64,000 nt of DNA from Pseudaminobacter soli (ex Li et al. 2025) (GCF_029892515.1 NZ_JARXVF010000005.1:124001-188000); one strand, 5' to 3'; counted from the stretch's first letter, positions 8,459 to 18,501 are shown. Numbers and translations: made by a program. The notes: a model not told the origin generated them from the sequence alone.

Positions 8459-8482
8459 GGCTCTGGTGTCAGGCCAAGCCCG

Positions 8483-10396
8483 TCAATTGGTCTCGAAACG
8501 AGCCACTGACAGGAACTGCACGGCCTTGCCCGTGAAGCGGCTGGCATCCGCCACCTGGCTGCTCTTCTGGAAACCAGCCGTATAGACCTCGCGCGGAGCC
8601 GTGCGGACGATGTTGTAGGCGAAGGACGGCGCCGTGGTGCCTTCCGAAGCCTTGGCGACATAGTCCTTGTGCAGCACCCAGCGCGCAGCTTCCGGAGCAG
8701 CGGCCAGGGTGACCGACTTGCGGTCAGGCTTGGCGTCCTGGGCCGCGGCACGGGCGGTCTTGGGCGTGGTCTTGGCACCGGACGTCGGCGCGACAGGTTC
8801 GGCCGGAACATCGGGAACCATCGTGGCGGGCTCGGCGGCTCTGGTGGCCAAGGCAGCCATGCGCTCCTTGTTCGCCTTGATCTCGGCCTGGACGGCGGCT
8901 GCCTCCTCAGGCTGAGCCACCTTGGCCGGCTCCGGCAAGGTCGGGCGAGCCTGCGGCAGAGCCGCCACCACCATCTCCGCGCTATCCGAGGCCGCCGTCG
9001 GACGGCTCATCGGCAGCGGAATGTTGGCGAGCTTGCCCTTGTCCGTCTCGGCCAGAGCCAGAAGCATCGCTTCCTGCGTCGGCTTCGCCGGCTCGGCCGG
9101 CGGCGTGTAGTCGGGCCGGTGCGTCGGCAACGGAATATTGAGGGCTACGGCCTGCGCCTGTGCGCCGGGCGATCCCTGGAGCGGGTCCTGCGCCATGCCG
9201 AAGGGAACGGTTTCGGGGGTCGCTGCGGCAACCGCCTCGGCGCCCACCTCACCCTTCGGCCGCGGCGCGAGCGCCGGCAACGGCACCCCACGCGCAGGCA
9301 GCGCGGCTACTATGGTTTCAGGCGCCTGTGCAGGCTGCGGCTGCTGTTCGGCCGCATCCACGCCCGGAATCTCGGCGCGCTGCGCTTCGTCAGGCGACAG
9401 GATCTGGATACCGCCCTTGGCCGGAGCCGGAGCCGCAACCGTGGTAACGGTAGGCGCCTGCCTGACGCTGGCCTTCGGAGCTGGTGCTGCCGAGGCTACG
9501 ACCGGAGAGCTGTCTTCCTCGTCGTCCGATCCGCCGCCGCCGAACAGGGCAGCCAGAAGTCCGCGGGAGCGCTTCGTGCTCTTGGTACTGCCGCTTGCCA
9601 AGGCAACAGCGAGGTCGCCACTGCCCCTGCGGGCTTCATAGGCGGCCAGCGCTTCCTCGAAGCCGGGCAGCGGCTTGCCATCGCTCGGTACGTGCAGGGT
9701 CTTGCCGTTCGGGAACACCGCGACCAGTTCCTGGCGGCTCATGCGCGGCCAGTGGCGCACATTGCCGACGTCAAAATGCACGAAGGGCGAGCCGGAGGTC
9801 GGATAGTAGCCGACGCCGCCGGCCTGCATCTTGAGGCCGATCTCGCGCATCCGCTTGAGCGGCACATCAGGCAGATAGAAGTCCATCGCCTTGCCGAGCA
9901 TATGCTGGCTCTTTTCGGCGACCATCTTGCTGCGGCTGCGCAGCATCGAGTTGGTGGCCGGCGAGCGATAGCCCGAAACGACGTGGATATATTCGTGGGA
10001 CCCCGAAGCCTGATAGGCTTCCCAGATCAGGTCGAACAGCCTGGGATCCATCTTGGTCGGCTCATTGCGGCGCCAGTCGCGCAGGAACCGGTTGAGATCG
10101 GCAAGGCCTGCCGGATCAAACCGCCCATTGCGCTTGAAGGTGATTTCCTTCTTCTCGCCGGTATGAACGAAATAGAGCTTCAGACTTCTGGTCTCGGCGC
10201 TGGCCGCCGAGGCCACCATCGTGAGGAAACCGAAAGCGATCAACGAAGAGGCCAGCAGCTTGCGCCAGCCGAACGGTTCGAGATCGCGCCTGTTTTTGGG
10301 TCGCTCGATACTAATCAAATCAAAAGGCCCTATAGAGTGCCGTTTGTCCCCGGATTTGAACCCCGGACGACGAGTGCTTTGTCGTCCGAATATCAA
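8483..10396 (-). CDS. DUF882 (YcbK-like, M15-type peptidase fold) secreted protein with long Pro/Ala tail
   Basis: 637 residues from a TTG at 10396. The start is uncertain because no ATG precedes the signal peptide (about 44-68, KLLASSLIAFGFLTMVASAASAE). Residues about 70-235 form the DUF882 domain, with the zinc-peptidase-like pattern SGYRSPATNSML, SQHMLGKAMDFYLP and SPFVHFDVG that resembles VanX/M15 carboxypeptidase metal sites. The remaining 400 residues are Pro/Ala-rich, with a repeated theme of IPLPxxRP (several copies) and no globular motif except a short ordered C-terminus. It probably acts on or binds the periplasmic cell wall. It is the only gene between two terminator or promoter regions. 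Confidence 0.82.
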   Translation of the reverse strand: MIFGRQSTRRPGFKSGDKRHSIGPFDLISIERPKNRRDLEPFGWRKLLASSLIAFGFLTMVASAASAETRSLKLYFVHTGEKKEITFKRNGRFDPAGLADLNRFLRDWRRNEPTKMDPRLFDLIWEAYQASGSHEYIHVVSGYRSPATNSMLRSRSKMVAEKSQHMLGKAMDFYLPDVPLKRMREIGLKMQAGGVGYYPTSGSPFVHFDVGNVRHWPRMSRQELVAVFPNGKTLHVPSDGKPLPGFEEALAAYEARRGSGDLAVALASGSTKSTKRSRGLLAALFGGGGSDDEEDSSPVVASAAPAPKASVRQAPTVTTVAAPAPAKGGIQILSPDEAQRAEIPGVDAAEQQPQPAQAPETIVAALPARGVPLPALAPRPKGEVGAEAVAAATPETVPFGMAQDPLQGSPGAQAQAVALNIPLPTHRPDYTPPAEPAKPTQEAMLLALAETDKGKLANIPLPMSRPTAASDSAEMVVAALPQARPTLPEPAKVAQPEEAAAVQAEIKANKERMAALATRAAEPATMVPDVPAEPVAPTSGAKTTPKTARAAAQDAKPDRKSVTLAAAPEAARWVLHKDYVAKASEGTTAPSFAYNIVRTAPREVYTAGFQKSSQVADASRFTGKAVQFLSVARFETN

Positions 10397-10529
10397 TTCT
10401 AATGGTTAATCACTGCTTATTGAAGTCCAAATGCGGTGACACCATGGCGATATCCCGGCAAATCATAGCCGTAGAAATCACGGTAAATGACCAGTTAAAA
10501 GGCGTGCCCTTCACAGAGCTAGATCGAAT

Positions 10530-12056
10530 TTACGAGGCCAGCCTTTCTGCTCGCCCGGTCTCCGGGTCGATGCCATATTCCTTAAGCTTGCGATAAAGAG
10601 TCGAGCGTCCGATGCCCAGCCTGCGGGCCACCTCGCTCATCTGGCCATTATAATGGTCGATGGCCAGCCTGATCATGTCCAGTTCCACATCGGCAAGCGG
10701 GCGAACATTGCCGCGCTCGTCCACCGCCTTCAGCAGCCCGAAACCGTTGCGGCCTGCGGGCTCCGCGTGCTGCGGTGCATCCCGGCTCGCCTCCACAGGC
10801 TGCGACAGCGGGACCTGTTCCGACCGCTGCGGAGCGGCATCGTCGGACCGCTCGCTCAGCACGACCGCGCCTTCAACCTGCGCCCTGATCTGGGGGAATT
10901 CCTCCTCGGTCAGCACATTGCCTTCGCACAGCACCGAAGCACGGAAGACGGCGTTTTCGAGCTGGCGGATATTGCCCGGCCAGTCATAGGCCTGGAGCAT
11001 CGAAAGCGCGCGAGCGGAAATGTCCATGATGCGCCCGCGCGGCTGCGATGGCGCGACATTTGCGAGAAAATGCCGCACCAGGGCCGCAATGTCTTCGCGG
11101 CGTTCGCGGAGCGGTGGCACGAAGATCGGGTAGACATTGAGCCGATAGAACAGGTCCTCGCGGAACTTTCCGTCCTTCACCTGCTGCAGCAGGTTGCGAT
11201 GCGTCGCGGAGATGAACCGGATATCGACCTTGACCGTCGAGCGGCCGCCCACGGGATCGACCTCGCCCTGCTGCACCGCGCGCAGCAGCTTGACCTGCAC
11301 GTCCAGTGGCAGGTCGCCGATCTCGTCCAGGAACAGCGTGCCCGTATGCGCCTCGACGAATTTTCCGGCGTGCTTCTCGGTCGCGCCCGTGAACGAGCCC
11401 TTTTCGTGGCCGAACAGGATGCTCTCGACCAGATTGTCCGGGATCGCGCCGCAATTGACCGTCACGAACGGCTTCGACCGACGCCCGCTGGAGCCCTGGA
11501 TCGCCCGGGCGACCAGTTCCTTGCCGACGCCGGATTCGCCCTCGATCAGGATCGGGATGTTGGAGGCCGCGGCCTTCTGGCCCAGCCGGATCACGCGCTC
11601 CATCGCCGGGCTTCCCGTCACCATGTCCTTGAAGGTCAGCACGCCGCCGCTGCGCGTCGAGCGCGGTGCCTCGCCGCCGAGCGCCTCGACCTTGAGCGCG
11701 TTGGCGACCGCCGTCTTCAGCCGCTCCGGCGATGCCGGCTTGATGACGAAGTCGAAAGCTCCGTTGCGCATGGCCGAAACCACCGTCTCGATGCCGCCTT
11801 GCGCCGTCTGCACGATCACCGGCAGCTGGATGCCGCGCTTGCGCATAGTCTGGAGCACGGTGATCCCGTCCATGCCGGGCATGGAAAGATCGAGGATGAC
11901 CACCGAGACGTTGCCCGCATCGGCGCCATCGAGCACTTTCAGCGCCGCCTCGCCGCCGTCCGTCACGATGGCCCGATAGCCGAACTTGGTGACGGCTGCT
12001 TCGAGCAAACGCCGCTGCACAGGATCGTCATCGACTATGAGTATACAAGCAGACAT
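10530..12056 (-). CDS. Sigma-54-dependent response regulator (NtrC-type), orphan
   Basis: 508-residue transcription activator with three domains. The receiver (about 4-120) has phospho-acceptor Asp56 in [10 protein letters not shown]. The AAA+ domain (about 145-380) has Walker A GESGVGKE at 173-180, the sigma-54 contact loop as GSFTGA (220-225) rather than GAFTGA, and Walker B LFLDEIGD. The C-terminal Fis-type helix-turn-helix (about 465-495) reads [19 protein letters not shown]. It would activate sigma-54 promoters after phosphorylation, but no histidine kinase gene is adjacent. The linker (about 395-450) is low-complexity. It is divergent from oligoendopeptidase F. Confidence 0.92.
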   Translation of the reverse strand: MSACILIVDDDPVQRRLLEAAVTKFGYRAIVTDGGEAALKVLDGADAGNVSVVILDLSMPGMDGITVLQTMRKRGIQLPVIVQTAQGGIETVVSAMRNGAFDFVIKPASPERLKTAVANALKVEALGGEAPRSTRSGGVLTFKDMVTGSPAMERVIRLGQKAAASNIPILIEGESGVGKELVARAIQGSSGRRSKPFVTVNCGAIPDNLVESILFGHEKGSFTGATEKHAGKFVEAHTGTLFLDEIGDLPLDVQVKLLRAVQQGEVDPVGGRSTVKVDIRFISATHRNLLQQVKDGKFREDLFYRLNVYPIFVPPLRERREDIAALVRHFLANVAPSQPRGRIMDISARALSMLQAYDWPGNIRQLENAVFRASVLCEGNVLTEEEFPQIRAQVEGAVVLSERSDDAAPQRSEQVPLSQPVEASRDAPQHAEPAGRNGFGLLKAVDERGNVRPLADVELDMIRLAIDHYNGQMSEVARRLGIGRSTLYRKLKEYGIDPETGRAERLAS

Positions 12057-12204
12057 GAATTATTCGGAGAATCGCGATAGAGAGCGTTGTTGCCGTATGG
12101 ATCATCCTGGCACAGGGTTCTAAATAAGGTTTCAAAAAAGCCGGTGAATGAAGCCTTATGATTTTGCCGGTCTTTTCCCCGTCTTGAAGTTGGAAGGTAA
12201 TGCG

Positions 12205-14040
12205 ATGCGCATAGTTGCGGAGCGGAACGCCGCTCCTCTGGTCTCCGGTCACGGCGCAACGGATCTGGGTGACCTGCCGGAATGGGATCTCACCGACCTC
12301 TACGCGAGCATGGACGCGCCTGAGCTGAAGCGCGACCTGCAGAAGGCGGCCGACGACGCCATCGCCTTCGAGACGCAGTGGAAGGGCAAGCTGGCCGCCG
12401 AAGCCCAGAAGGGCAGCGAAGGCAAGCTGGGCGAGGCGCTAGTCGCCTATGAGGCGATCGAGGAACTGATCGGCCGCATCGCCTCCTATGCAGGGCTCGT
12501 CTATGCCGGCAACACCGCCGATCCGCAGCGCGCCAAGCTCTATGGCGACGTCCAGGAAAAGATGACGGACGCCAGCGCGCATCTGCTGTTCTTCGCGCTG
12601 GAGCTCAACCTGATCGAAGACGCTCACCTGATTGCCGCGCTCGACGCCGACCCGGCCTTCGGCCACTACCGGCCCTGGGTGCTGGACCTGCGCAAGGACA
12701 AGCCCTACCAGCTCGAGGACCGCATCGAGCAGCTGTTCCACGAAAAGTCGATCACTGGCCGCGGCGCCTGGAACCGTCTCTTCGACGAGACGATGACCGA
12801 CCTGCGCTTCGACATCGACGGCGAGGAGCTGTCGCTGGAGCCGACGCTCAACCGGCTGCAGGATCCCAACGGCGAGGTTCGGCGCAAGGCGGCCGAGGCC
12901 CTGGCCAAGACCTTCAAGGAAAATCTCCGCACCTTCACGCTGATCACCAATACGCTTGCCAAGGACAAGGAAATCTCCGACCGCTGGCGCGGCTTCGAGG
13001 ACATCGCCGACTCCCGCCACCTTGCCAACCGCGTCGAGCGCAGCGTCGTGGATGCGCTGGCATCCGCCGTTCGCGAAGCCTATCCGCGCCTGTCGCATCG
13101 CTATTATGCGATGAAGGCGCGCTGGCTCGGCATGGAGACCATGAACCACTGGGACCGCAACGCGCCGCTACCCGAAACACCGCAGGCGACGATTGGATGG
13201 GACCAGGCGAAGGATACGGTATTGTCGGCCTATGGACGGTTTTCGCCCGACATGGCCAATATCGCACGCACCTTCTTCGACCGCCGCTGGATCGATGCGC
13301 CGGTGCGTCCCGGCAAGGCGCCGGGTGCCTTCGCGCATCCCACCGTGCCCTCGGCGCACCCCTATGTGCTGCTCAACTACATGGGCAAGCCGCGCGACGT
13401 GATGACGCTCGCTCACGAGCTTGGCCACGGCGTGCACCAGGTTCTGGCCGGCGGCCAGGGCGCGCTGATGGCATCAACGCCGCTGACGCTCGCCGAGACC
13501 GCTTCGGTGTTCGGCGAGATGCTGACTTTCCGTTCGCTGCTGGACCAGACGACCGACAAGCGCGAGCGCAAGGCCATGCTCGCACAGAAGGTCGAGGACA
13601 TGATCAACACGGTCGTGCGCCAGATCGCCTTCTACGAATTCGAGCGCAAGGTGCACACCGAGCGCCGCAATGGCGAGCTGACCTCGGACCGCGTCGGCCA
13701 GTTCTGGCTGGAGGTGCAGTCCGAGAGCCTCGGGCCCGCAATCAAGCTGCGCGACGGATACGAGACCTTCTGGACCTATATCCCGCACTTCATCCACTCG
13801 CCGTTCTACGTCTACGCCTATGCGTTCGGCGACTGCCTGGTGAACTCGCTTTATGCGGTCTACCAGAATGCGGAGCGCGGCTTCCAGGACAAGTATTTCG
13901 ACATGCTGCGCGCCGGCGGCACCAAGCATCATTCCGAACTGCTGAAGCCGTTCGGCCTGGATGCCTCCGACCCCGGCTTCTGGCAGATCGGGCTTGGCGT
14001 CATCAGCAACCTCATCGACGAGCTGGAAGCCCTGGAGTAA
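12205..14040 (+). CDS. pepF: Oligoendopeptidase F family (M3B) zinc metallopeptidase
   Basis: Cytosolic zinc endopeptidase that cleaves short peptides. From the ATG at 12205 (GGAAGG seven bases upstream) it has 611 residues, close to the 600 usual for PepF. The N-terminal helical domain is followed by the catalytic domain with H404-E-L-G-H408 (LAHELGHGVHQVL) and the third ligand Glu in LAETASVFGEM. A longer start at 12148 adds residues with no family counterpart and lacks a ribosome site. pabB starts 32 bases downstream, so the three genes to 15829 look cotranscribed. Confidence 0.94.
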   Translation: MRIVAERNAAPLVSGHGATDLGDLPEWDLTDLYASMDAPELKRDLQKAADDAIAFETQWKGKLAAEAQKGSEGKLGEALVAYEAIEELIGRIASYAGLVYAGNTADPQRAKLYGDVQEKMTDASAHLLFFALELNLIEDAHLIAALDADPAFGHYRPWVLDLRKDKPYQLEDRIEQLFHEKSITGRGAWNRLFDETMTDLRFDIDGEELSLEPTLNRLQDPNGEVRRKAAEALAKTFKENLRTFTLITNTLAKDKEISDRWRGFEDIADSRHLANRVERSVVDALASAVREAYPRLSHRYYAMKARWLGMETMNHWDRNAPLPETPQATIGWDQAKDTVLSAYGRFSPDMANIARTFFDRRWIDAPVRPGKAPGAFAHPTVPSAHPYVLLNYMGKPRDVMTLAHELGHGVHQVLAGGQGALMASTPLTLAETASVFGEMLTFRSLLDQTTDKRERKAMLAQKVEDMINTVVRQIAFYEFERKVHTERRNGELTSDRVGQFWLEVQSESLGPAIKLRDGYETFWTYIPHFIHSPFYVYAYAFGDCLVNSLYAVYQNAERGFQDKYFDMLRAGGTKHHSELLKPFGLDASDPGFWQIGLGVISNLIDELEALE

Positions 14041-14072
14041 GGCCGCTTCCGGCTGCCTTCACGGAATAGCCA

Positions 14073-15221
14073 ATGCCTGCAGCGCCCTTCGTCCTTTTCC
14101 GAGACGATTCCGCCGGCCACGAACTGCTGTTCGACCGGCCGCATGAGATCATCGTCGCCGACACGCCGGAAAGCTTCTTTCCGGCGCTGGATGCGATGCA
14201 GGCCGCGCATGATGCGGGCAAATGGCTTGCCGGCTATTTTTCCTATGAGGCCGGCTATCTGCTCGAGCCCAAGCTGCGCCCGATCCTGCCCGAGGGGCGC
14301 CGCGCGCCGCTGATCTGCCTTGGCGTGTTCGACGGCCCATCGGAAACTGACCTGGCCACTTCGCGCGGGTCCGCCAGCAACGGCCCTATCTTCGACGCGA
14401 GGGCGACATGGTCGCTCGCCGACTATGAGAGCCGGTTTGCGCAACTGCACCGGCACCTGCGACTTGGCGATTGCTACCAGGGCAATTTGACCTTTCCGAT
14501 CCGCGCACAGTGGTCCGGCGATCCGCTCGCCGCCTTCGATGCGCTGACCGAGCGCCAGCCGGTGAAATACGGCGCGCTGGTTTCGCTCGGAAATCCGGTC
14601 GTGCTGTCGCGTTCGCCGGAACTGTTCTTCCAGGTCGATGCGGATGGCTGGATCGAAACCCATCCCATGAAAGGCACTGCCCCGCGCGGCAAGACCCCGG
14701 CCGAGGACGAGGCGCAGCGCGAGTTCCTGCGCAACGATCCGAAGAACCAGGCCGAAAACCGCATGATCGTCGACCTGCTACGCAACGACATCTCGCTGGT
14801 CAGCGAGGTCGGCTCGCTCGACGTGCCGGAACTCTTCAAGATCGAGACCTATCCCACGCTGCACACAATGGTGAGCAGCGTGCGCGCTAAGCTTCTTCCG
14901 GACCTGCCGATCGCGCGCATCTTCGCTGCACTTTTCCCCTGCGGCTCGATCACCGGCGCGCCCAAGATCCGGGCGATGGAGATCCTTCGCGAACTGGAGG
15001 GCACCCCGCGCGACGCCTATTGCGGCGCCATCGGCTGGATCGCTCCGGGCGGCACCATGCGCTTTTCGGTCGCCATTCGCACCATCTCGCTCTACCCGGA
15101 CGGCGAAGCCATCTACAATGTTGGCGGCGGCGTGGTCTTCGATTCCACCGCTGAGGAGGAATATGCGGAATGTCTTCTGAAAGCGCGCTTCGCGACGGGA
15201 ACCCCGCCAGCTTCGAGCTGA
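14073..15221 (+). CDS. pabB: Aminodeoxychorismate synthase component I
   Basis: Chorismate-utilising enzyme that forms 4-amino-4-deoxychorismate for folate synthesis, with ammonia supplied by PabA. The 382-residue length matches the short PabB form. The active-site Lys that forms a covalent intermediate in PabB is kept in the motif HPMKGTAPRG (PIKGT in E. coli), which separates it from anthranilate and isochorismate synthases. The SxGSITGAPK-type loop (CGSITGAPKIRAM), the magnesium-binding Glu residues (KNQAENRMIVDLLRND) and GGGVVFDS are present. Its 3' end overlaps the next gene by 52 bases in another frame, indicating translational coupling. Confidence 0.95.
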   Translation: MPAAPFVLFRDDSAGHELLFDRPHEIIVADTPESFFPALDAMQAAHDAGKWLAGYFSYEAGYLLEPKLRPILPEGRRAPLICLGVFDGPSETDLATSRGSASNGPIFDARATWSLADYESRFAQLHRHLRLGDCYQGNLTFPIRAQWSGDPLAAFDALTERQPVKYGALVSLGNPVVLSRSPELFFQVDADGWIETHPMKGTAPRGKTPAEDEAQREFLRNDPKNQAENRMIVDLLRNDISLVSEVGSLDVPELFKIETYPTLHTMVSSVRAKLLPDLPIARIFAALFPCGSITGAPKIRAMEILRELEGTPRDAYCGAIGWIAPGGTMRFSVAIRTISLYPDGEAIYNVGGGVVFDSTAEEEYAECLLKARFATGTPPASS

Positions 15222-15829
15222 TCGAGACGCTGCGTTGGGAGCCGGCGGAAGGTTTTGTGCGCATCGTCCGGCATCTGGCGCGGCTGGAAGCGTCCGCACG
15301 CGAGCTTGGCTTTGCTTTCGAAAGGCCGCAGGTGGAGCAAGCGCTGGTGCGCAGCGTCGGTGGCGACGCGCCGCTGCGGGTCAGGCTGACGCTAGGCCGG
15401 ACGGGGCAGCCCAACGTCACCATCCAGCCCTTCATCCCCCTGCCCGCGGACACGGTCTGGAAGCTGGCGATCGCAAGCACGCGCCTCGATTCCGCCGATG
15501 CCCTGCTGCGCCACAAGACGACGAAGCGCGAGACTTACGAGGCCGCCAGCGCCGAGTTTTCGCGCGACGCGGCGGACGAGGTGATCCTGCTCAATGAAGC
15601 GGGCGAAGTCTGTGAAGGGACGATCACCTCGATCTTCGCCGATACCGGCAACGGCCCCTTCAAGACACCGCGGCTCGGCTGCGGCCTGCTCGCCGGCGTC
15701 CTGCGCGCCGAAATGCTCGACATCGGCAAGGCGTCGGAAGCCGTTCTGACCCCGGATGACCTGCGCAAGGCGCGCGCCCTCTATGTCGGCAACTCGCTGC
15801 GTGGCCTGATCTCCGCCTGGCTGGCCTAG
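15170..15829 (+). CDS. pabC: Aminotransferase class IV, probable aminodeoxychorismate lyase
   Basis: 219-residue fold-type IV PLP protein. In this position it most likely eliminates pyruvate from 4-amino-4-deoxychorismate to give 4-aminobenzoate. The PLP Lys is probably Lys116 in LLRHKTTKRETYE; Glu in VCEGTITSIF and the GCGLLAGVLR phosphate-cup segment fit the family. It is shorter than the 270-residue E. coli enzyme, as are many rhizobial homologues. The ATG at 15170 has GAGGAATATGCGGA upstream and lies inside pabB, a 52-base overlap that ties the two products stoichiometrically. Confidence 0.88.
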   Translation: MSSESALRDGNPASFELIETLRWEPAEGFVRIVRHLARLEASARELGFAFERPQVEQALVRSVGGDAPLRVRLTLGRTGQPNVTIQPFIPLPADTVWKLAIASTRLDSADALLRHKTTKRETYEAASAEFSRDAADEVILLNEAGEVCEGTITSIFADTGNGPFKTPRLGCGLLAGVLRAEMLDIGKASEAVLTPDDLRKARALYVGNSLRGLISAWLA

Positions 15830-15881
15830 TCGTCTCCGGCTTGCGCCCTTTTTGCCGGGCTGCTTATCTCGCCCGCAGCCA

Positions 15882-15960
15882 AAGCATGATCCCGAAAAGT
15901 TGCAGACTTTTCGGACAAGGTCATGCTTCAAAAACAAAATTTGGAGCGTCCTTTCGCTCC
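15882..15960. repeat. Rhizobial palindromic intergenic element, copy 1 (short form)
   Basis: Outer arms AAGCATGA (15882-15889) and TCATGCTT (15921-15928) enclose inner arms GAAAAGT and ACTTTTC around TGCAG. The tail CAAAAACAAAATTTGGAGCG is followed by a short hairpin GGAGCG-N6-CGCTCC (15943-15960). Related copies are at 47877-47975 and 55037-55135. Elements of this GCATGATC type are scattered between genes in many Hyphomicrobiales. Confidence 0.7.
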
Positions 15961-15980
15961 GAGAGGGAGAACAGACAGCC

Positions 15981-16910
15981 TTGAACGAAATGCCCAGACA
16001 TACGCCTTATGACGGGTCAACCAAGCCCTTCACCATCGCACTGAAGACGCTCGACCCGACGGACTGGATCGAGCTCGACGCCCACCTGGAGACCTATCTG
16101 GCCGAGAAGGACCGGCTTTACGCGACGCTGCCCGAAAAGGTTTTCGTCGAGGAGCCGGACACGCACGACGCTCAGCGCGAAGTGCTGGATATGCTGGTGC
16201 CCCATCTGGTCGAGCGCTTTCCCGAAACCTATCGCAGCAATGGTTCCGGCATCGAGATCGTCGGCACCGGCCGCCAGGTCGAGACGTCCCAGCCGGACAT
16301 GTCGCCGTTGCGCGCAGCTTCGCTTTTGGTGCCTGAAGACCTGATCCTGATGCGCCGGAGTGACGACGGATGGCGTCTCGTGGCGGGCTCGCTCTGCTTC
16401 CCGTCCGCATGGGTGCTCGGCGAGAAATTCGGGCGCTCGCTGCAGGACATCCACGAGCCGGTGCCCGCTTTCGGCCGCGGCACCCGCACGGCCGATCTCA
16501 TCCAGCGCATCTTCGACAATCTCGCGGTCGAGCAGCCGGTGCAGCGCTTCAACTGGTCGCTGCAGGCGAGCAAGGACCTCTATCTGCCATTCTCCAATGC
16601 GCAACGCATCTACCGCGCCACCAACCGGCCGTCGGAATTCAGTGACGACGAGCTTGCCGCCCAGGCCTTCATGCGCGTCGAGCGGCAGACGCTGCGCAAG
16701 CTGCCGAATTCGGGCGACATCCTCTTCACCATCCGCATCTATCTCGATCCGCTGACTGTATTGTCTCGCCACCCGGACCGGGCAAGCATTGCCGCGTCTT
16801 TCGCCAGCCAGCTTGCAGCGCTCGACGAAGCCCAGCTCGACTACAAGGGCCTGACCGCCGACCGTGACCGGCTGGTTGCGGTACTGGGGAAAATCGCAGC
16901 GTCGTCATAA
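15981..16910 (+). CDS. DUF3445 protein (haem-dependent oxidative N-demethylase alpha-subunit-like)
   Basis: 309 residues from the TTG at 15981, which has GAGGGAGA ten bases upstream; an ATG at 15990 is also possible. The protein aligns with DUF3445, the family of the haem-binding alpha subunit of oxidative N-demethylases and dimethylamine monooxygenase subunits. Characteristic stretches are VPEDLILMRRSDDGWRLVAGSLCFPSAW, LQDIHEPVP and FMRVERQTLRKLPNSGDILFTIRIYLDPL; a His for haem is available in DIHEPVP. Companion subunits of the demethylase (flavin reductase or tetrahydrofolate-binding) are not adjacent, so it may be a stand-alone haem enzyme with unknown substrate. Confidence 0.8.
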   Translation: MNEMPRHTPYDGSTKPFTIALKTLDPTDWIELDAHLETYLAEKDRLYATLPEKVFVEEPDTHDAQREVLDMLVPHLVERFPETYRSNGSGIEIVGTGRQVETSQPDMSPLRAASLLVPEDLILMRRSDDGWRLVAGSLCFPSAWVLGEKFGRSLQDIHEPVPAFGRGTRTADLIQRIFDNLAVEQPVQRFNWSLQASKDLYLPFSNAQRIYRATNRPSEFSDDELAAQAFMRVERQTLRKLPNSGDILFTIRIYLDPLTVLSRHPDRASIAASFASQLAALDEAQLDYKGLTADRDRLVAVLGKIAASS

Positions 16911-17018
16911 GTGGGTCAACGATTTCCCCTTTATTGTGACGACGTTCTGTGTTCTGGCAATTGGCGGTCGGCCAGACAGGCGAGCCGGCTGCGCAACCCC
17001 TAATGGAGTGGATAAAGA

Positions 17019-18464
17019 ATGGCGAATGACAAATGGCCCGTTTACGGTGAAATCAGCGGTCCCGTGGTGATGATCGGCTTTGGCTCGATCGGCCGGGGAA
17101 CACTTCCACTCATCGAGCGCCATTTCAAATTCGACAAGTCGCGCATGACGGTCATCGATCCGCGCGACACCGACCGCCATCTCCTCGACGAGCGCGGCAT
17201 TGCCTTCCTCAAGGAGGCCGTGACCAAGGAAAACTATCGCGAACTGCTGACGCCGCTACTCACCAAGGGCGAGGGCCAGGGTTTTTGCGTCAACCTCTCG
17301 GTCGACACCTCCTCGCTCGAGCTGATGCGCCTCTGCCGCGAGCTCGGCGTGCTCTACATCGACACCGTCGTCGAGCCCTGGCTGGGCTTCTATTTCGACA
17401 CCGAGGCAGACAATGCCTCGCGCACCAACTATGCGCTGCGTGAGACCGTTCGTAAGGAAGTGCGCGAGCAGCCTGGCGGCACCACCGCCGTTTCCTGCTG
17501 CGGCGCCAATCCCGGCATGGTGTCGTGGTTCGTCAAGCAGGCGCTGGTGAATCTCGCCAAGGATATCGGACTGGACTTCACCGAACCGGCGGCAAGCGAC
17601 CGTGACGGCTGGGCCAAGCTCATGCAGAAGGTCGGCGTGAAGGGCATCCACATCGCCGAGCGCGACACGCAGCTTACCCGCGACCCCAAGCCGCTCAACG
17701 TCTTCTGGAACACCTGGTCGGTGGAAGGCTTCATCTCCGAAGGGCTTCAGCCGTCCGAACTCGGCTGGGGCACGCATGAGAAGTGGATGCCTGCGAACGC
17801 CAAGCAGCACCAGACCGGCCCCAAGGCCGCCATCTTCCTCGAGCAGCCCGGCGGGAACACCCGCGTGCGCACCTGGTGCCCGACCCCCGGCGCTCAATAC
17901 GGCCTTCTGGTGACCCACAACGAAGCAATCTCGATCTCCGACTTCTTCACCGTGCGCGGAGCGGACGGGACGGCAAGCTATCGCCCGACCTGCCACTACG
18001 CCTACCACCCCTGCAACGACGCGATCCTGTCGATGTACGAGATGTTCGGCGCTGCCGGAAATGCACAGCCGGTCCAGCACGTGCTCGACGAGAACGAGCT
18101 GGTGGAAGGCAAGGATGAACTCGGCGTTCTGCTCTATGGCCACGCCAAGAATGCCTATTGGTATGGCTCGCAGCTGACGCTCGAAGAGGCGCGCAAGCTT
18201 GCCCCCTACCAGAACGCCACCGGCCTGCAGGTGACCTCGGCCGTTCTGGCCGGCATGGTCTGGGCGCTGGAGAACCCGGAAGCCGGCATCGTCGAGACCG
18301 ACGAGATCGACTACCACCGCTGCCTCGAGGTACAGCGCCCCTATCTGGGAACCATGACGGGGGTCTACACCGACTGGACGCCGCTGGAGGGCCGTCCCGG
18401 CCTGTTCCCGGAAGACATCGACACCCAGGACCCGTGGCAGTTCCGTAACATACTCGTCCGTTAA
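17019..18464 (+). CDS. hss: Homospermidine synthase
   Basis: NAD-dependent enzyme joining two putrescines (or putrescine and spermidine) to give sym-homospermidine, the main triamine in many rhizobia. The 481-residue length is typical of bacterial HSS. The N-terminal Rossmann fold carries VVMIGFGSIGRGTLPLIERHF, and the conserved VVEPWLGFYFD, CCGANPGMVSWFVKQAL, FLEQPGGNTRVRTWCP and HYAYHPCNDAILS segments are intact. It follows the DUF3445 gene by about 110 bases with its own ribosome site and ends near a strong hairpin at 18502-18528. Confidence 0.96.
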   Translation: MANDKWPVYGEISGPVVMIGFGSIGRGTLPLIERHFKFDKSRMTVIDPRDTDRHLLDERGIAFLKEAVTKENYRELLTPLLTKGEGQGFCVNLSVDTSSLELMRLCRELGVLYIDTVVEPWLGFYFDTEADNASRTNYALRETVRKEVREQPGGTTAVSCCGANPGMVSWFVKQALVNLAKDIGLDFTEPAASDRDGWAKLMQKVGVKGIHIAERDTQLTRDPKPLNVFWNTWSVEGFISEGLQPSELGWGTHEKWMPANAKQHQTGPKAAIFLEQPGGNTRVRTWCPTPGAQYGLLVTHNEAISISDFFTVRGADGTASYRPTCHYAYHPCNDAILSMYEMFGAAGNAQPVQHVLDENELVEGKDELGVLLYGHAKNAYWYGSQLTLEEARKLAPYQNATGLQVTSAVLAGMVWALENPEAGIVETDEIDYHRCLEVQRPYLGTMTGVYTDWTPLEGRPGLFPEDIDTQDPWQFRNILVR

Positions 18465-18501
18465 TTCCGGACCCAAGCAGCAGGCATACCAGCTATGCCT
18501 T

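Noticed and set aside
8669-10402. Rightward open frame of 577 codons opposite the DUF882 gene
   Set aside because: Composition is Arg/Gly-rich without conserved blocks, whereas the leftward frame has a signal peptide and the DUF882 domain.
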